NCBI RefSeq assembly: GCF_025447595.1
Contig: NZ_JAOEJU010000002.1
Location: 310,001-374,000, forward strand
Direction of reading: 5' to 3'
DNA: 64,000 nt
DNA from: Pseudomonas koreensis
Lineage (GTDB): Bacteria; Pseudomonadota; Gammaproteobacteria; Pseudomonadales; Pseudomonadaceae
Under the pieces are notes generated by a model. It ran no database searches, had not been told where the DNA came from, and worked only from the letters and a program-made list of their open reading frames with translations. This document shows positions 1 to 10,178 of the stretch, in pieces. Position 1 is the first letter of the stretch; every line of letters begins with the position of its first letter. The position numbers and the translations under genes are program-made.

Positions 1-2
1 TC

Positions 3-233
3 AACGAAATCTACCCGCCGGGCGCCGACACCGGCGAAGAAATGCTCACCCACGAAGGCGAGGAAACCGGGATTCTGGTGGAAGGTCGCCTGGAGCTGGT
101 CGTAGGTCTTGAAACTTTTATCCTCGAAGCCGGCGACAGCTACTACTTTGAAAGTACCAAGCCGCATCGTTTCCGTAATCCGTTCGATGCACCGGCGCGA
201 CTAATCAGCGCAGCCACGCCGGCGAATTTTTAA
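3..233 (+). CDS. XRE-family regulator with C-terminal cupin, 3' part only (PauR-like)
   Basis: The reading frame is open from the left edge of the window and ends at TAA 231-233, so only the last 76 codons are present. They form the second half of a small cupin_2 barrel: GxxTGEEMLTHEGEE, then GILVEGRLEL, then an aromatic-rich strand and the P-H-R-F-x-N-P motif typical of HTH-cupin regulators. In these proteins an N-terminal XRE helix-turn-helix (outside the window) binds DNA and the cupin senses a small ligand. The P. aeruginosa gene I recall at this position, next to cytochrome c5, is the polyamine catabolism repressor pauR. That assignment rests on synteny and recall, not on the missing DNA-binding half. 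Confidence 0.8.
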   Translation, partial: NEIYPPGADTGEEMLTHEGEETGILVEGRLELVVGLETFILEAGDSYYFESTKPHRFRNPFDAPARLISAATPANF

Positions 234-294
234 ACAAAGAGGCGCCAGGCCATACCGGCGAAGGCACCCGAAACGTTTTTCCACAGCGCGATAT

Positions 295-319
295 AACCCC
301 TTCGACTTTGGGGTTGTTT
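295..319 (+). terminator. weak hairpin after the cupin regulator
   Basis: AACCCC (295-300) pairs with GGGGTT (310-315) across a 9-nt loop and is followed by GTTTC. It lies 60 nt after the stop of the upstream gene. The T-run is poor, so termination is only possible. Confidence 0.35.
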
Positions 320-345
320 CAGTGAAGCGGGCTAACCGCTATACT
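317..345 (+). promoter_or_regulatory. candidate promoter of the cytochrome c5 gene
   Basis: A good -10 hexamer TATACT (340-345) stands 17 nt after a weak -35 TTTCAG (317-322). Transcription would start near 352, about 50 nt before the GTG start at 404. This is read from sequence only. Confidence 0.35.
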
Positions 346-403
346 TGCGCCCGCCTGCGAACCGTGGCCGCAGGCGTGAATAGCCACCATTGAGGGTGAA
401 CGC

Positions 404-832
404 GTGAACCTAATTATGAAAATGCTGGCTGCACCAGCAACCGTATTGGCCCTCTGGGCTGTCAGCGCTCAAGCTGCGACGAATGACGATATTGCCAAAC
501 GCCTCGAGCCGGTCGGCCAGGTGTGTGTTCAAGGGCAAGAGTGCAAGGGGATGGAAGTCGCTGCTTCGGCAGGTGGCGGTGGCGGCGCCAAGACGCCGGA
601 CGAAGTGATTGCCAAACATTGCAACGCCTGCCACGGCTCCGGCCTGTTGGGCGCACCGAAAATCGGTGACGCCGCAGCCTGGAAAGAGCGCGCCGATCAC
701 CAGGGCGGCCTCGACGGCATCCTGGCCAAGGCCATCACCGGCATCAACTCCATGCCACCGAAAGGCACCTGCGCCGACTGCTCCGATGAAGAGCTGAAGG
801 GCGCCATCCAGAAGATGTCCGGCCTGAAATAA
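404..832 (+). CDS. cytochrome c5
   Basis: Small periplasmic c-type cytochrome for electron transfer. A Sec signal peptide ends around SAQA (residues 22-25). The haem-attachment motif CNACH is at residues 73-77 and a likely axial Met lies in INSMPPKG near residue 117. The C-terminal CADCSDEEL pair of cysteines is typical of cytochrome c5, where it forms a disulphide. A Gly-rich linker (residues 57-61) separates the mature N-terminus from the haem domain. The GTG at 404 is preferred because GAGGG lies 6-7 nt upstream; the in-frame ATG at 416 is too far from it. It is monocistronic, closed by a strong terminator. The equivalent P. aeruginosa gene is called cycB as far as I recall. Confidence 0.9.
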   Translation: MNLIMKMLAAPATVLALWAVSAQAATNDDIAKRLEPVGQVCVQGQECKGMEVAASAGGGGGAKTPDEVIAKHCNACHGSGLLGAPKIGDAAAWKERADHQGGLDGILAKAITGINSMPPKGTCADCSDEELKGAIQKMSGLK

Positions 833-847
833 GCCGCGCTTCTGACG

Positions 848-875
848 AAAAAAACCGTCTCCGGACGGTTTTTTT
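848..875 (+). terminator. intrinsic terminator of the cytochrome c5 gene
   Basis: AAAAACCGTC and GACGGTTTTT form an A/T-flanked stem with a short loop and a run of seven T, 16 nt after the stop codon. Confidence 0.9.
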
Positions 876-968
876 GTGCCCGTGACTCAGGCCTGAGGCT
901 GTTCTTTGCAGCAAACAACCGGCAATCTCGGTCGTACCTCTATTCACGGAACGGGCAGGAGGCTTCAG

Positions 969-2891
969 ATGGTGCAGTTGTGTTCGATCGAACAGGCAGT
1001 GGACGACGTACTGGCGCGGTTGCCGGCGCATATCCACATGGGCCTGCCGCTGGGACTGGGCAAGCCCAACCCCTTCGTCAACGCGCTGTACCGGCGGGTT
1101 GCCGGATTGCCCGACCGGCAACTGACGATCTACACCGCCCTGTGTCTCGGCCGCCCGGCCCTGGGCGACGGTTTGCAGAAGCGCTTCATCGAACCCTTCG
1201 TGGAGCGGGTGTTCGGCGATTACCCGGAGCTGGAGTTTCTTGCCGACCTACACCGCGACAGCCTGCCGGCCAACATCCGCATCGAGCAATTCTTCATGCA
1301 GCCCGGCAGCCTGCTCAACAGCGCGCCGGCCCAGCAGGACTACGTCAGCAGCAACTACAGCCATGCCGCCCGTGACATCAACGCCGCCGGCCTGAACCTG
1401 GTGGCGCAGTTGCTCGCCAGCAGCAGCGAACATCCGGATCGTCTGAGCCTGAGTTGCAACCCGGACATCACCCTCGACCTGTTCCCGATGATCGCCAAAC
1501 GCCGGGCGGCGGGGGAGACCATTCTGCTGGTCGGCCAGGTGCACACCGAGTTGCCGTACATGCCGGGCGACGCCGAAGTCGATATCGATACCTTCGACCT
1601 GCTGATCGACGAGAAGGACAGCAGCACGCTGTTTTCCACGCCGAACATGCCCGTCGGGTTTCAGGATCACTTCATCGGTTTGCACGCCAGCACGTTGGTG
1701 CGCGATGGCGGTACTTTGCAGATCGGGATTGGTTCGATGGGCGATGCGCTGACCGCAGCGTTGCTGGCGCGTCAGGCGGACAACGCCGGATACCAGGACT
1801 TGCTGGCCGATGCGAACCTCAGCCAGTGGGCGCAGTTGATCGAACGCGAGGGCGGCATCGAGCCATTCGCCAAAGGCCTGTACGGCTGCAGCGAAATGTT
1901 CGTCAACGGCCTGCTGGTGCTGGCCGAAGCCGGAATCATCCGGCGCAAGGTCTATCCGGATGTGCAGACCCAGGAGCAGGCCAACGCCGGGACGCTCGAC
2001 GAGGCGGCGCAAACCGATGGCCTGTCGATCCACGGCGGTTTCTTCCTCGGGCCGCGCAGTTTCTATGAGCGCTTGCGTGAGTTACCGCTGAGCAAACGCC
2101 TTGAATTCAACATGACCCGCATCAGCTACATCAACGAGCTGTACGGTCAGGAAGAACTCAAGCGCCTGCAGCGTCTGGATGCGCGGTTCATCAACACCGT
2201 ATTCACCATGACCCTGCTCGGGGCGGGCGTGGCGGATCAACTGGAAGACGGGCGGGTACTCAGCGGCGTCGGCGGGCAGTACAACTTCGTTGCTCAGGGC
2301 CATGCGCTGCACGATGCGCGGTCGATCCTGTTGCTGCGCAGCTGGCGCGAGTCCGGTGGCGATGTCAGTTCGAACATCGTCTGGGAGTACGGCCACTGCA
2401 CGATTCCACGGCACCTGCGCGATATCGTGGTGACTGAGTACGGCATCGCCGATCTGCGCGGCAAGTCGGATGCGGTGGTAATCGAGACGCTGTTGAACAT
2501 CAGCGACTCGCGCTTCCAGCAGGGGCTGATCGAGCAGGCGCAGAAGGTCGGCAAGCTGCCGAAGGATTTCCGTCTCGATCCGCGCTTTACCGACAACACC
2601 CCGCAACGCTTGCAGGCGATTGCTGCGCGGCATCCGAACCTGTTTCCGGAGTATCCGCTGGGCTGCGATTTCACTGAGATCGAGAAGGATCTGTTGCGGG
2701 CGCTGAACTGGCTCAAGAGCAAGTTCAAGCTGACCGAGATTCTGGAACTGGGCAAGGCAGCGCTGGATGCGCCTGAGGCTTCGCTGTTTCCGGAGCATCT
2801 GGCGCGCATGCAGCTCACCGATCCGGAAGGTCTGAAGGAAGACCTGTTTCAGCGGTTGTTGCTCACTGGCCTGAAGGCCACCGCGCAGTAG
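969..2891 (+). CDS. acetyl-CoA hydrolase/transferase family protein
   Basis: A 640-residue cytosolic enzyme of the acetyl-CoA hydrolase/CoA-transferase superfamily, which splits acyl-CoA or moves CoA between carboxylic acids. The C-terminal transferase domain is recognised by GVGGQYNFV (about residues 434-442) and by the TEYGIADLRGK stretch further on. The catalytic glutamate would be the one in YGCSEMFVNG, but I cannot prove this by alignment. The start is placed at ATG 969 because a perfect AGGAGG (957-962) stands 6 nt before it; a longer frame from TTG 906 has no such site. At about 640 aa it is longer than the 430-550 aa usual for Ach1/Cat1 enzymes, matching a long pseudomonad subgroup. 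The substrate is unknown. Confidence 0.85.
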   Translation: MVQLCSIEQAVDDVLARLPAHIHMGLPLGLGKPNPFVNALYRRVAGLPDRQLTIYTALCLGRPALGDGLQKRFIEPFVERVFGDYPELEFLADLHRDSLPANIRIEQFFMQPGSLLNSAPAQQDYVSSNYSHAARDINAAGLNLVAQLLASSSEHPDRLSLSCNPDITLDLFPMIAKRRAAGETILLVGQVHTELPYMPGDAEVDIDTFDLLIDEKDSSTLFSTPNMPVGFQDHFIGLHASTLVRDGGTLQIGIGSMGDALTAALLARQADNAGYQDLLADANLSQWAQLIEREGGIEPFAKGLYGCSEMFVNGLLVLAEAGIIRRKVYPDVQTQEQANAGTLDEAAQTDGLSIHGGFFLGPRSFYERLRELPLSKRLEFNMTRISYINELYGQEELKRLQRLDARFINTVFTMTLLGAGVADQLEDGRVLSGVGGQYNFVAQGHALHDARSILLLRSWRESGGDVSSNIVWEYGHCTIPRHLRDIVVTEYGIADLRGKSDAVVIETLLNISDSRFQQGLIEQAQKVGKLPKDFRLDPRFTDNTPQRLQAIAARHPNLFPEYPLGCDFTEIEKDLLRALNWLKSKFKLTEILELGKAALDAPEASLFPEHLARMQLTDPEGLKEDLFQRLLLTGLKATAQ

Positions 2892-2907
2892 CAGCCACAC
2901 AAAACAC

Positions 2908-2996
2908 TGTGGGAGCGAGCTTGCTCGCGATGGCGGCCTTACAGCCAACACGATGTTGAATGTAATGGCCTCATCGCGAGCAAGCTCGCTCCCACA
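2908..2996. repeat. REP doublet (inverted pair)
   Basis: One REP (2908-2930, tgggagcgagcttgctcgcg core) and its reverse complement (2972-2996) are separated by 41 nt between two convergent genes. This is the common P. fluorescens extragenic palindrome. Confidence 0.9.
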
Positions 2997-3023
2997 AGTA
3001 TTGCGGCGCAGTTGAGTCAGTGA

Positions 3024-3647
<624 letters not shown>

Positions 3648-3653
3648 TCAATT

Positions 3654-5663
3654 CTAGCGCTTTAACATCGCGCGTATATCAGCCAATGCGCTGTTGCCCC
3701 GCACGGCTTTGACTTCAGTCGGTGTGTCGTCGTTGCCTTCCCAGGCCAGGTCGTCCGGCGGCAGTTCATCGAGGAAGCGGCTTGGCGCGCAGTCGATGAT
3801 CTCGCCGTACTGTTTGCGCTTGGCGGCGAAGGTGAACGCGAGGGTCTGGCGCGCGCGGGTGATACCCACGTAAGCCAGGCGGCGTTCTTCTTCGATGGTG
3901 TCGGCTTCGATACTGGAACGGTGCGGGAGAATTTCCTCTTCCATGCCCATGATGAACACGTAAGGGAATTCCAGCCCCTTGGACGCATGCAGGGTCATCA
4001 TCTGCACGCCTTCGGCGCCGTCTTCCTCTTCCTGCTGACGTTCCAGCATGTCACGCAAGACGAGTTTGCCGATGGCGTCCTCGACGGTCATTTCGCCGTC
4101 TTCGTCTTTTTCCAGGGTGTTTTTCAAGGCTTCGATCAGGAACCAGACGTTGCTCATCCGGTAGTCCGCGGCCTTGTCGCTGGAGCTGTTGGTGCGCAGC
4201 CAGTTCTCGTAGTCGATGTCCATGACCATGCTGCGCAGGGCGGAGATCGGGTCTTCGCCGGCGCACTGCTCGCGCACCTTGTCCATGAAGCGCTTGAAGC
4301 GCGACAGACGATCGGTAAAGCGGCTGTCCAGATGCTCGCCCAGACCGAGTTCGTCGGTGGCGGCGTACATCGAGATCTTGCGCTCGGTGGCGTAGTTGCC
4401 GAGTTTTTCCAGGGTCGTCGAGCCGATCTCGCGGCGCGGCACGTTGATCACCCGCAGGAAGGCGTTGTCGTCGTCCGGGTTCACGATCAGGCGGAAGTAG
4501 GCCATCAGGTCTTTCACTTCCTGACGGCCGAAGAAGCTGTTGCCGCCGCTCAGACGGTACGGCACCTGATGGTGCTGCAGTTTCAATTCGATCAGCTTGG
4601 CCTGGTAGTTGCCGCGATAGAGGATCGCGAAATCGCTGTACGGGCGGTCGGTGCGCAAGTGCAGGCTGAGGATTTCCATGGCCACGCGCTCGGCTTCGGC
4701 GTCCTCGTTGCGGCAGCGGATCACGCGGATCTCGTCGCCGTGGCCCATCTCGCTCCACAGCTGCTTCTCGAATTCGTGCGGGTTGTTCGAGATCAGCACG
4801 TTGGCGCAACGCAGGATGCGGCTGGTGGAGCGGTAGTTCTGCTCCAGCATCACCACTTTCAGGGACGGATAGTCGTCCTTGAGCAGCATCAGGTTTTCCG
4901 GCCGCGCGCCGCGCCAGGCGTAGATCGACTGGTCGTCGTCGCCCACCACGGTGAACTGGTTGCGCTTGCCAATGAGCATTTTCACCAGCAGGTACTGGCT
5001 GGCGTTGGTGTCCTGGTATTCGTCCACCAGCAGGTAACGCACCTTGTTCTGCCACTTTTCGAGGATGTCGGCGTGTTCTTCGAAGAGTTTCACCGGCAGC
5101 AGGATCAGGTCGTCGAAGTCCACTGCGTTGAACGCCTTGAGCGTACGCTGGTAGTGGGTGTAGACGATGGCGGCGGTCTGCTCCTTGGGGTTGCGGGCGT
5201 TTTCCAGTGCCTCGGCCGGCAGGATCAGGTCGTTCTTCCAGGCGCCGATCATGTTCTTGATCTCGTCGACGCCGTCGTCGCCTGCGTATTCCTTCTGCAT
5301 GATGTCGGTCATCAGCGACTTGACGTCGGTTTCGTCGAAGATCGAGAAACCGGGTTTGTAGCCCAGCCGTTCATGTTCCTTGCGGATGATGTTCAGGCCC
5401 AGGTTGTGGAAGGTGCAGACCGTCAGGCCGCGACCCTCGCCGGCACGCAGCAGGGTGCCGACCCGTTCCTTCATCTCGCGCGCGGCCTTGTTGGTGAAGG
5501 TCATGGCGACGATGTACTGGGCACGGATGCCGCAGTTCTGGATCAGGTGCGCAATCTTGCGCGTGATCACGCTGGTCTTGCCGGAGCCAGCACCGGCGAG
5601 CACCAATAGAGGGCCGCCGACGTAGTTCACGGCTTCTTGCTGCCGGGGATTGAGTCGGGACAT
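3654..5663 (-). CDS. rep: ATP-dependent DNA helicase Rep
   Basis: A 669-aa superfamily 1A 3'-5' helicase that helps the replication fork past protein blocks. Motif I, GAGSGKTS, is at residues 24-31. Motif II is VDEYQDTN near residue 215, followed by GDDDQSIYAWRG (motif III), MTLHASKGLEF (motif V) and EEERRLAYVGITRA (motif VI). Length and order match Rep rather than the longer UvrD (about 720 aa). The C-terminus is short, ending ADIRAMLKR. The start ATG at 5663 begins MSRLNPRQQEAV, the standard Rep N-terminus. It is transcribed away from the GGDEF-EAL gene across a 264-nt gap. Confidence 0.96.
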   Translation of the reverse strand: MSRLNPRQQEAVNYVGGPLLVLAGAGSGKTSVITRKIAHLIQNCGIRAQYIVAMTFTNKAAREMKERVGTLLRAGEGRGLTVCTFHNLGLNIIRKEHERLGYKPGFSIFDETDVKSLMTDIMQKEYAGDDGVDEIKNMIGAWKNDLILPAEALENARNPKEQTAAIVYTHYQRTLKAFNAVDFDDLILLPVKLFEEHADILEKWQNKVRYLLVDEYQDTNASQYLLVKMLIGKRNQFTVVGDDDQSIYAWRGARPENLMLLKDDYPSLKVVMLEQNYRSTSRILRCANVLISNNPHEFEKQLWSEMGHGDEIRVIRCRNEDAEAERVAMEILSLHLRTDRPYSDFAILYRGNYQAKLIELKLQHHQVPYRLSGGNSFFGRQEVKDLMAYFRLIVNPDDDNAFLRVINVPRREIGSTTLEKLGNYATERKISMYAATDELGLGEHLDSRFTDRLSRFKRFMDKVREQCAGEDPISALRSMVMDIDYENWLRTNSSSDKAADYRMSNVWFLIEALKNTLEKDEDGEMTVEDAIGKLVLRDMLERQQEEEDGAEGVQMMTLHASKGLEFPYVFIMGMEEEILPHRSSIEADTIEEERRLAYVGITRARQTLAFTFAAKRKQYGEIIDCAPSRFLDELPPDDLAWEGNDDTPTEVKAVRGNSALADIRAMLKR

Positions 5664-5859
5664 ACGAAAATACGGGAGTCGTTGACGAAATGGGCCGGCA
5701 TTTTAACAGGCTCAGCAAATTGTGCTGCTCTCTCCGACTTGTGACGTACCGCGCGATTCATATTTGCCGGTTTTGTTACTTTCACGCAGGATGCGCGGTG
5801 ATTTTGCGGCTAATGTACTCATTCGTGACACAAAATAACGTTTTGATAACCGTTGTCAT

Positions 5860-5888
5860 TTGGTCATTGGTTGCCACAACGGCATAAT
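5860..5888 (+). promoter_or_regulatory. candidate sigma-70 promoter of the GGDEF-EAL gene
   Basis: TTGGTC (5860-5865), a 17-nt spacer and CATAAT (5883-5888) give a near-consensus promoter with a predicted start near 5895, 33 nt before the TTG start codon. Confidence 0.45.
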
Positions 5889-5927
5889 GCCCGCCGCCCA
5901 CATCATTGCAGAGTCTAGGGAGTCAGC

Positions 5928-7598
5928 TTGACTACGCCTGTCGAACCCTTGCGTTTGCTGCTACTGGCCGAAGAGCCAGCGTGGACAGCGTTATTGCGCG
6001 AGTGTCTGGCTCCGTTGGGGAGTGCGGCGGTGCTGATCAGCGCGCCGAACTGGGAGTCGGTCAGCAGTCTGTTCGAAGACAACCGCCACGCGGTGTTGTT
6101 GACCGTTCCCGCGTTGCAGCCGGCGCCTGGTCGTTGCAGCCTGTCGACGGTATTGCTTCTGGAACACGAGCCGGCGACCGCGCCCGATGGCGTCAGCGAC
6201 TGGCTGGTATTCGATGCCCTCGATGCCGGCATGCTCCGGCGTTGCCTGCGGCATGTGCGCGAACGCGGCGTGCTGGAAAACACTCTGCAACGCCTGGCCG
6301 AGCAGGATCCGCTGACCGGCATCGCCAACCGTCAGGGTTTCCAGACTTTGCTCACGGCGCGCCTGGCCGAAAATGACGGTCGCGGCCTGGCCCTCGGGCA
6401 TCTAGATCTCGACAACTTCCGCCACGCCAACGACGCCCTCGGCCATCAGGCCGGTGATCGCCTGATCCTGCAAGTCGTCGCGCGGCTGAAAAGTCAGCTG
6501 GAAGTCGGCGATCAACTGGCGCGCCTCGGCAGCGATGAATTCGCCTTGCTGATCGACACCCGCCGCGCCCCGCAACGGGCGGAATGGATGGCCGAACGGA
6601 TCACCGAAGCCCTGGCCGAACCTTACTGGGTCGATGGCGAAAGCCTGTTGATCGGCTCCAGCCTGGGCATCGCCCATGCCCGCGCCCAGGGCGGCGCCGA
6701 TCCGCTGATGTGGCACGCGCACATCGCCATGCAGCAGGCCAAGAGCACTCAGGGCTGCACCTTTCACATCTTCAACGAGCGGATCAACCGCAACGCGCGG
6801 AGCATGGCCGACCTCGAAAGCGAGCTGCGCCGGGCCTTGCGTCGCGATGAGCTGGAGTTGCATTACCAGCCGCGCCTGAACCTGCAGGATGGCCAGATCG
6901 TCGGCCTTGAGGCGCTGGTGCGCTGGCGCCACAGTGAGCGCGGTTTGCTTGCGCCAAGCGAATTCGTGCCGCTGGCCGAGCAGAGCGGCTTGATTGTGCC
7001 GCTGGGTTATTGGGTCATTTCCCGGGCCCTGCGTGACATGCAGGCGTTGCGCGAGCGCGGTCTGCCGGCGCTGCACATGGCGATCAACCTGTCGTTCCGC
7101 CAGTTCCAGGATAGTCAGTTGCTGCCGACGCTCAGCCGTCTGATCGCCGAGCGCGGGGTCGAGGCGCAATGGCTGGAGTTCGAACTCACCGAAACCGCCG
7201 TGATGCGCCGCAGCGATCTGGTCAAGCAGACCATGGACGCCCTCGGTCGCCTCGGCGTGCGTTTTTCGCTGGATGATTTCGGCACCGGATTCTCATCGTT
7301 CGTGCACCTCAACAGCCTGCCGATCACGCTGCTGAAGATCGACAAGAGCTTCGTCGGCGGCATGGAGCAGCGCGAAGAGAATCGCAAACTGGTGCACGCG
7401 ATGATCAACCTTGCGCACAACCTGCACCTGGAAGTGGTTGCCGAAGGGGTGGAAACCCGCGAGCAACTGGATTTGCTGCGAGGGTTCGGCTGCGATCAGG
7501 TGCAGGGTTACCTGATCAGCAAGCCGTTGCCGTTGGCGGAGCTGGTTGATTACCTGGTGGCAGATGCCAGCCAGCCTCCGCTGGGAATCGTGGTTTAG
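5928..7598 (+). CDS. GGDEF-EAL c-di-GMP signalling protein
   Basis: A 556-aa cytosolic protein. Residues 1-120 look like a degenerate receiver-type domain with no clear phospho-acceptor site. The GGDEF domain (about 125-280) has the altered motif GSDEF at 201-205 and no RxxD inhibitory site before it (EVGD instead). The EAL domain (about 300-550) looks intact: EALVRW (E328), ELTETAVM, DDFGTGFSS, KIDKSFV, VAEGVET and QGYLISKP. The likely activity is c-di-GMP phosphodiesterase, with the GGDEF half regulatory or weakly active. The start is TTG, with GGGAG about 7 nt upstream. It stands alone between divergent rep and convergent MATE genes. The signal it senses is unknown. Confidence 0.88.
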   Translation: MTTPVEPLRLLLLAEEPAWTALLRECLAPLGSAAVLISAPNWESVSSLFEDNRHAVLLTVPALQPAPGRCSLSTVLLLEHEPATAPDGVSDWLVFDALDAGMLRRCLRHVRERGVLENTLQRLAEQDPLTGIANRQGFQTLLTARLAENDGRGLALGHLDLDNFRHANDALGHQAGDRLILQVVARLKSQLEVGDQLARLGSDEFALLIDTRRAPQRAEWMAERITEALAEPYWVDGESLLIGSSLGIAHARAQGGADPLMWHAHIAMQQAKSTQGCTFHIFNERINRNARSMADLESELRRALRRDELELHYQPRLNLQDGQIVGLEALVRWRHSERGLLAPSEFVPLAEQSGLIVPLGYWVISRALRDMQALRERGLPALHMAINLSFRQFQDSQLLPTLSRLIAERGVEAQWLEFELTETAVMRRSDLVKQTMDALGRLGVRFSLDDFGTGFSSFVHLNSLPITLLKIDKSFVGGMEQREENRKLVHAMINLAHNLHLEVVAEGVETREQLDLLRGFGCDQVQGYLISKPLPLAELVDYLVADASQPPLGIVV

Positions 7599-7609
7599 CC
7601 TCAAGACCC

Positions 7610-7699
7610 TGTGGGAGCGAGCTTGCTCGCGATGGCCGAGTATCAGTCGAACGATTAGTCACTGACACACCCTTATCGCGAGCAAGCTCGCTCCCACAG
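7610..7699. repeat. REP doublet
   Basis: Inverted pair of the same REP core (7610-7632 and 7675-7699) between the convergent GGDEF-EAL and MATE genes. Confidence 0.9.
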
Positions 7700-7705
7700 T
7701 GAAAC

Positions 7706-9100
7706 TCACTCGGGCTGAGCGATCTTGAAGCCTTGAGTTTGCGGCTCGAGCCGAATCATCCGCTTCATCTTCCATTCGAATGCCAGCGTCAGGCTGATCG
7801 CCGCGCAGGCCAGGCCCAGTGCCAGACCCCACCAGACGCCGGTCGGCCCCCAGTGCAAATGGAACGCCATCAGCCACGCCGCCGGCGCACCGATCAGCCA
7901 GTAGCAACCGAGCCCGACCAGAAATGTGGTCTTGGCATCCTTGAGTCCACGGATGCAGCCCATGGCAATCGTCTGCGTGCCGTCGAACAGCTCGAACCAG
8001 GCCGCCACCGCCAGCAGGCTCACGGCCAGTCGAATCACCTCGGCAAACGCCGGATCGTTATGGTCGAGGAACAAACCAACCAGTTGATTCGGCAGCAACC
8101 AGAACACCATCGCAAACCCCAGCATCACCACTGCACCAAAGACGATGCCGACCCGCCCGGACATCCGCGCATCGCTCAATTGCCCGGCGCCGTAATGCTG
8201 GCCGACACGCATGGTGATCGCATAGGACATCCCCGCGGGGACCATGAATGCCACCGAAACAATTTGCAGGGCAATCTGGTGTGCCGCCAGTTGGGTGCTG
8301 CCCATGGTGCCCATGCACAGCGCCGCGAAGGCGAACAGCCCGACTTCCACCGCGTAGGTGCCGCCGATCGGCAGACCCAGGCGCCAGAGTTCTTTGAGGT
8401 ATTGCCGGTTTGGCCGCGACAGGCCTTCGCGCAACGGGTACGCGTCGTATGCCGGATGCCGGCGAATGTGCCAGGCCAGCGCCAGCGCCATGCAGTTGGC
8501 GACAATCGCCGTGACCAGGCCGATACCGGTCAGCCCGAGTTTTGGGAGGCCGAACATGCCGGTGATCAGCGCGTAATTGAGCAGGAAGTTGGCCACGGTG
8601 CCGGCGAGGCTGATGACCATCACCGGTGTCGCCCGGCCGATGGCGCTGGTGAAGCCGCGCAAGGCCATGAAGCTCAGGTAGCCGGGCAGGGCGAACGGCA
8701 GGGCGATCAGAAATTGCCCGGCGGCGTTGACGTTGGTCTCGGTTTGGCCGAACAGCAGCAACACCGGTTTCAGATTCCACAACAGCAACCCGGCACCCAA
8801 CGCCATCAGCCACGCCAGCCAGAGTCCGGCCTGAGTCAGCCGGGCGGCACCGATAATGTCGCCGGCGCCCTGACGAATCGCCACCAGGGTGCCGACCGCC
8901 GCAATCACGCCGATGCAGAAAATCGACACGAACGAATAGCTCGCCGCTCCCAGACCGCCACCGGCCAGCGCTTCGGGACTGAGGCGCGCCATCATCAGGG
9001 TGTCGGTCAGCACCATCAGCATGTGCGCCAACTGCGAGGCGATCAACGGCCCCGCCAGCCGCAGGATGGCCCAGAGTTCGGTACGCACAGGACGCTGCAT
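7706..9100 (-). CDS. MATE family multidrug efflux protein (NorM-like)
   Basis: A 464-aa inner-membrane protein with about twelve hydrophobic segments in two similar halves, as expected for a MATE antiporter that exports cationic drugs using Na+ or H+. The N-terminus MQRPVRTELWAILRLAGPLI and the DTLMMARLSPEALAG stretch in the first half are typical of the NorM/DinF branch. The C-terminal tail is short and basic (EWKMKRMIRLE). A LysR-type regulator is transcribed divergently from a 157-nt gap, so it may control this exporter, but that is inference. The substrate cannot be told from sequence. Confidence 0.9.
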   Translation of the reverse strand: MQRPVRTELWAILRLAGPLIASQLAHMLMVLTDTLMMARLSPEALAGGGLGAASYSFVSIFCIGVIAAVGTLVAIRQGAGDIIGAARLTQAGLWLAWLMALGAGLLLWNLKPVLLLFGQTETNVNAAGQFLIALPFALPGYLSFMALRGFTSAIGRATPVMVISLAGTVANFLLNYALITGMFGLPKLGLTGIGLVTAIVANCMALALAWHIRRHPAYDAYPLREGLSRPNRQYLKELWRLGLPIGGTYAVEVGLFAFAALCMGTMGSTQLAAHQIALQIVSVAFMVPAGMSYAITMRVGQHYGAGQLSDARMSGRVGIVFGAVVMLGFAMVFWLLPNQLVGLFLDHNDPAFAEVIRLAVSLLAVAAWFELFDGTQTIAMGCIRGLKDAKTTFLVGLGCYWLIGAPAAWLMAFHLHWGPTGVWWGLALGLACAAISLTLAFEWKMKRMIRLEPQTQGFKIAQPE

Positions 9101-9257
9101 GTTTTCACATCCTTATAAAAGAGGGAGCAAGAGACCGTCGATTCTCAGGGTTTGGCGCAGGTTGCACAAAGGGATAAAAAGGATGGGTGGCATGATTAAA
9201 ACTCATCCTGCCGCGATTCTGCTAAGTTGGCGCAATCCCGCCATTGGAGCGTTGTGC

Positions 9258-10178
9258 ATGTCCCGTCGTCTTCCACCCTTGTATGCCCTGCGCGCATTCG
9301 AAGCGGCGGCCCGCCACAGTTCGTTCACCCGGGCAGCCGAGGAGTTGTCGATCACTCAAAGCGCAGTGAGCCGGCACATCCGCACACTCGAAGAGCACTT
9401 CGCCTGCCGCTTGTTCCACCGCAGCGGGCGCAACCTGCAACTGACCGAGTCGGCGCGCCTGCTGCTGCCGGGCATCCGCGAGGGGTTCGCCGCACTGGAG
9501 AGGGCCTGCAATACCTTGCGCGCCGAAGATGACATCCTGCGCATGAAAGCCCCGTCGACCCTGACCATGCGCTGGCTGTTGGCACGGCTCAGTCGCTTCC
9601 GGCATTTACAGCCAGGCAACGAGGTGCAACTGACCAGTGCATGGATGGACGTGGATTCGGTGGACTTCAACAACGAGCCCTTCGATTGCGCGGTGTTGCT
9701 GAGTGACGGGCATTTCCCGCCGGACTGGGAAGCCAGCCTGTTGTTTCCAGAGGAACTGATTCCGGTCGGTGCGCCGAATCTGCTCAACGACCAGCCCTGG
9801 GACGTGGCACGGCTGGCCAGCGCCGAGTTGTTGCATCCGACACCGGATCGGCGGGACTGGCGTAGTTGGCTGGAATATATGGGGCTTTCTGATCAGGTTT
9901 CGCTCAAGGGCGGGCAGGTGTTCGACACCCTGGAACTGGGGATGATTGCGGCGGCTCGGGGCTATGGGGTTTCCATGGGCGACTTGCTGATGGTGGCCGA
10001 GGATGTCGCGCAAGGGCGCCTGAGTCTGCCGTGGCCGACGGCAGTCGCCAGTGGACTGAATTATTACTTGGTGTGGCCAAAAACCCGTCCGGGAGGTGAA
10101 CGTTTGCGCCGCCTCAGTGACTTCCTGCAAAGCGAAGTCCGCGCCATGGCGCTGCCGGCGGTCACGCGCTTGAGCTGA
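9258..10178 (+). CDS. LysR-type transcriptional regulator (GcvA-like)
   Basis: A 306-aa regulator. The winged helix-turn-helix is at residues 1-65 ([35 protein letters not shown]), followed by a substrate-binding effector domain. [14 protein letters not shown] and the [11 protein letters not shown] stretch are typical of the GcvA/AmpR-like branch. The ATG at 9258 is chosen because GGAG lies 8 nt upstream and the protein then starts with the usual short pre-helix; longer in-frame starts run back into the divergent MATE gene. LysR regulators often bind the shared intergenic region, so the MATE gene is the best candidate target. The inducer is unknown. Confidence 0.9.
   Translation: MSRRLPPLYALRAFEAAARHSSFTRAAEELSITQSAVSRHIRTLEEHFACRLFHRSGRNLQLTESARLLLPGIREGFAALERACNTLRAEDDILRMKAPSTLTMRWLLARLSRFRHLQPGNEVQLTSAWMDVDSVDFNNEPFDCAVLLSDGHFPPDWEASLLFPEELIPVGAPNLLNDQPWDVARLASAELLHPTPDRRDWRSWLEYMGLSDQVSLKGGQVFDTLELGMIAAARGYGVSMGDLLMVAEDVAQGRLSLPWPTAVASGLNYYLVWPKTRPGGERLRRLSDFLQSEVRAMALPAVTRLS

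Noticed and set aside
3921..5609. A 562-codon open frame on the plus strand inside rep
   Set aside because: Fully antisense to the clear Rep helicase; composition (Val/His/Gln/Ala-rich) is typical of a GC-rich shadow frame and no family is recognisable.
7733..9118. A 461-codon frame antisense to the MATE gene
   Set aside because: His/Gln/Arg-rich shadow frame without any family feature; the MATE frame explains the region.
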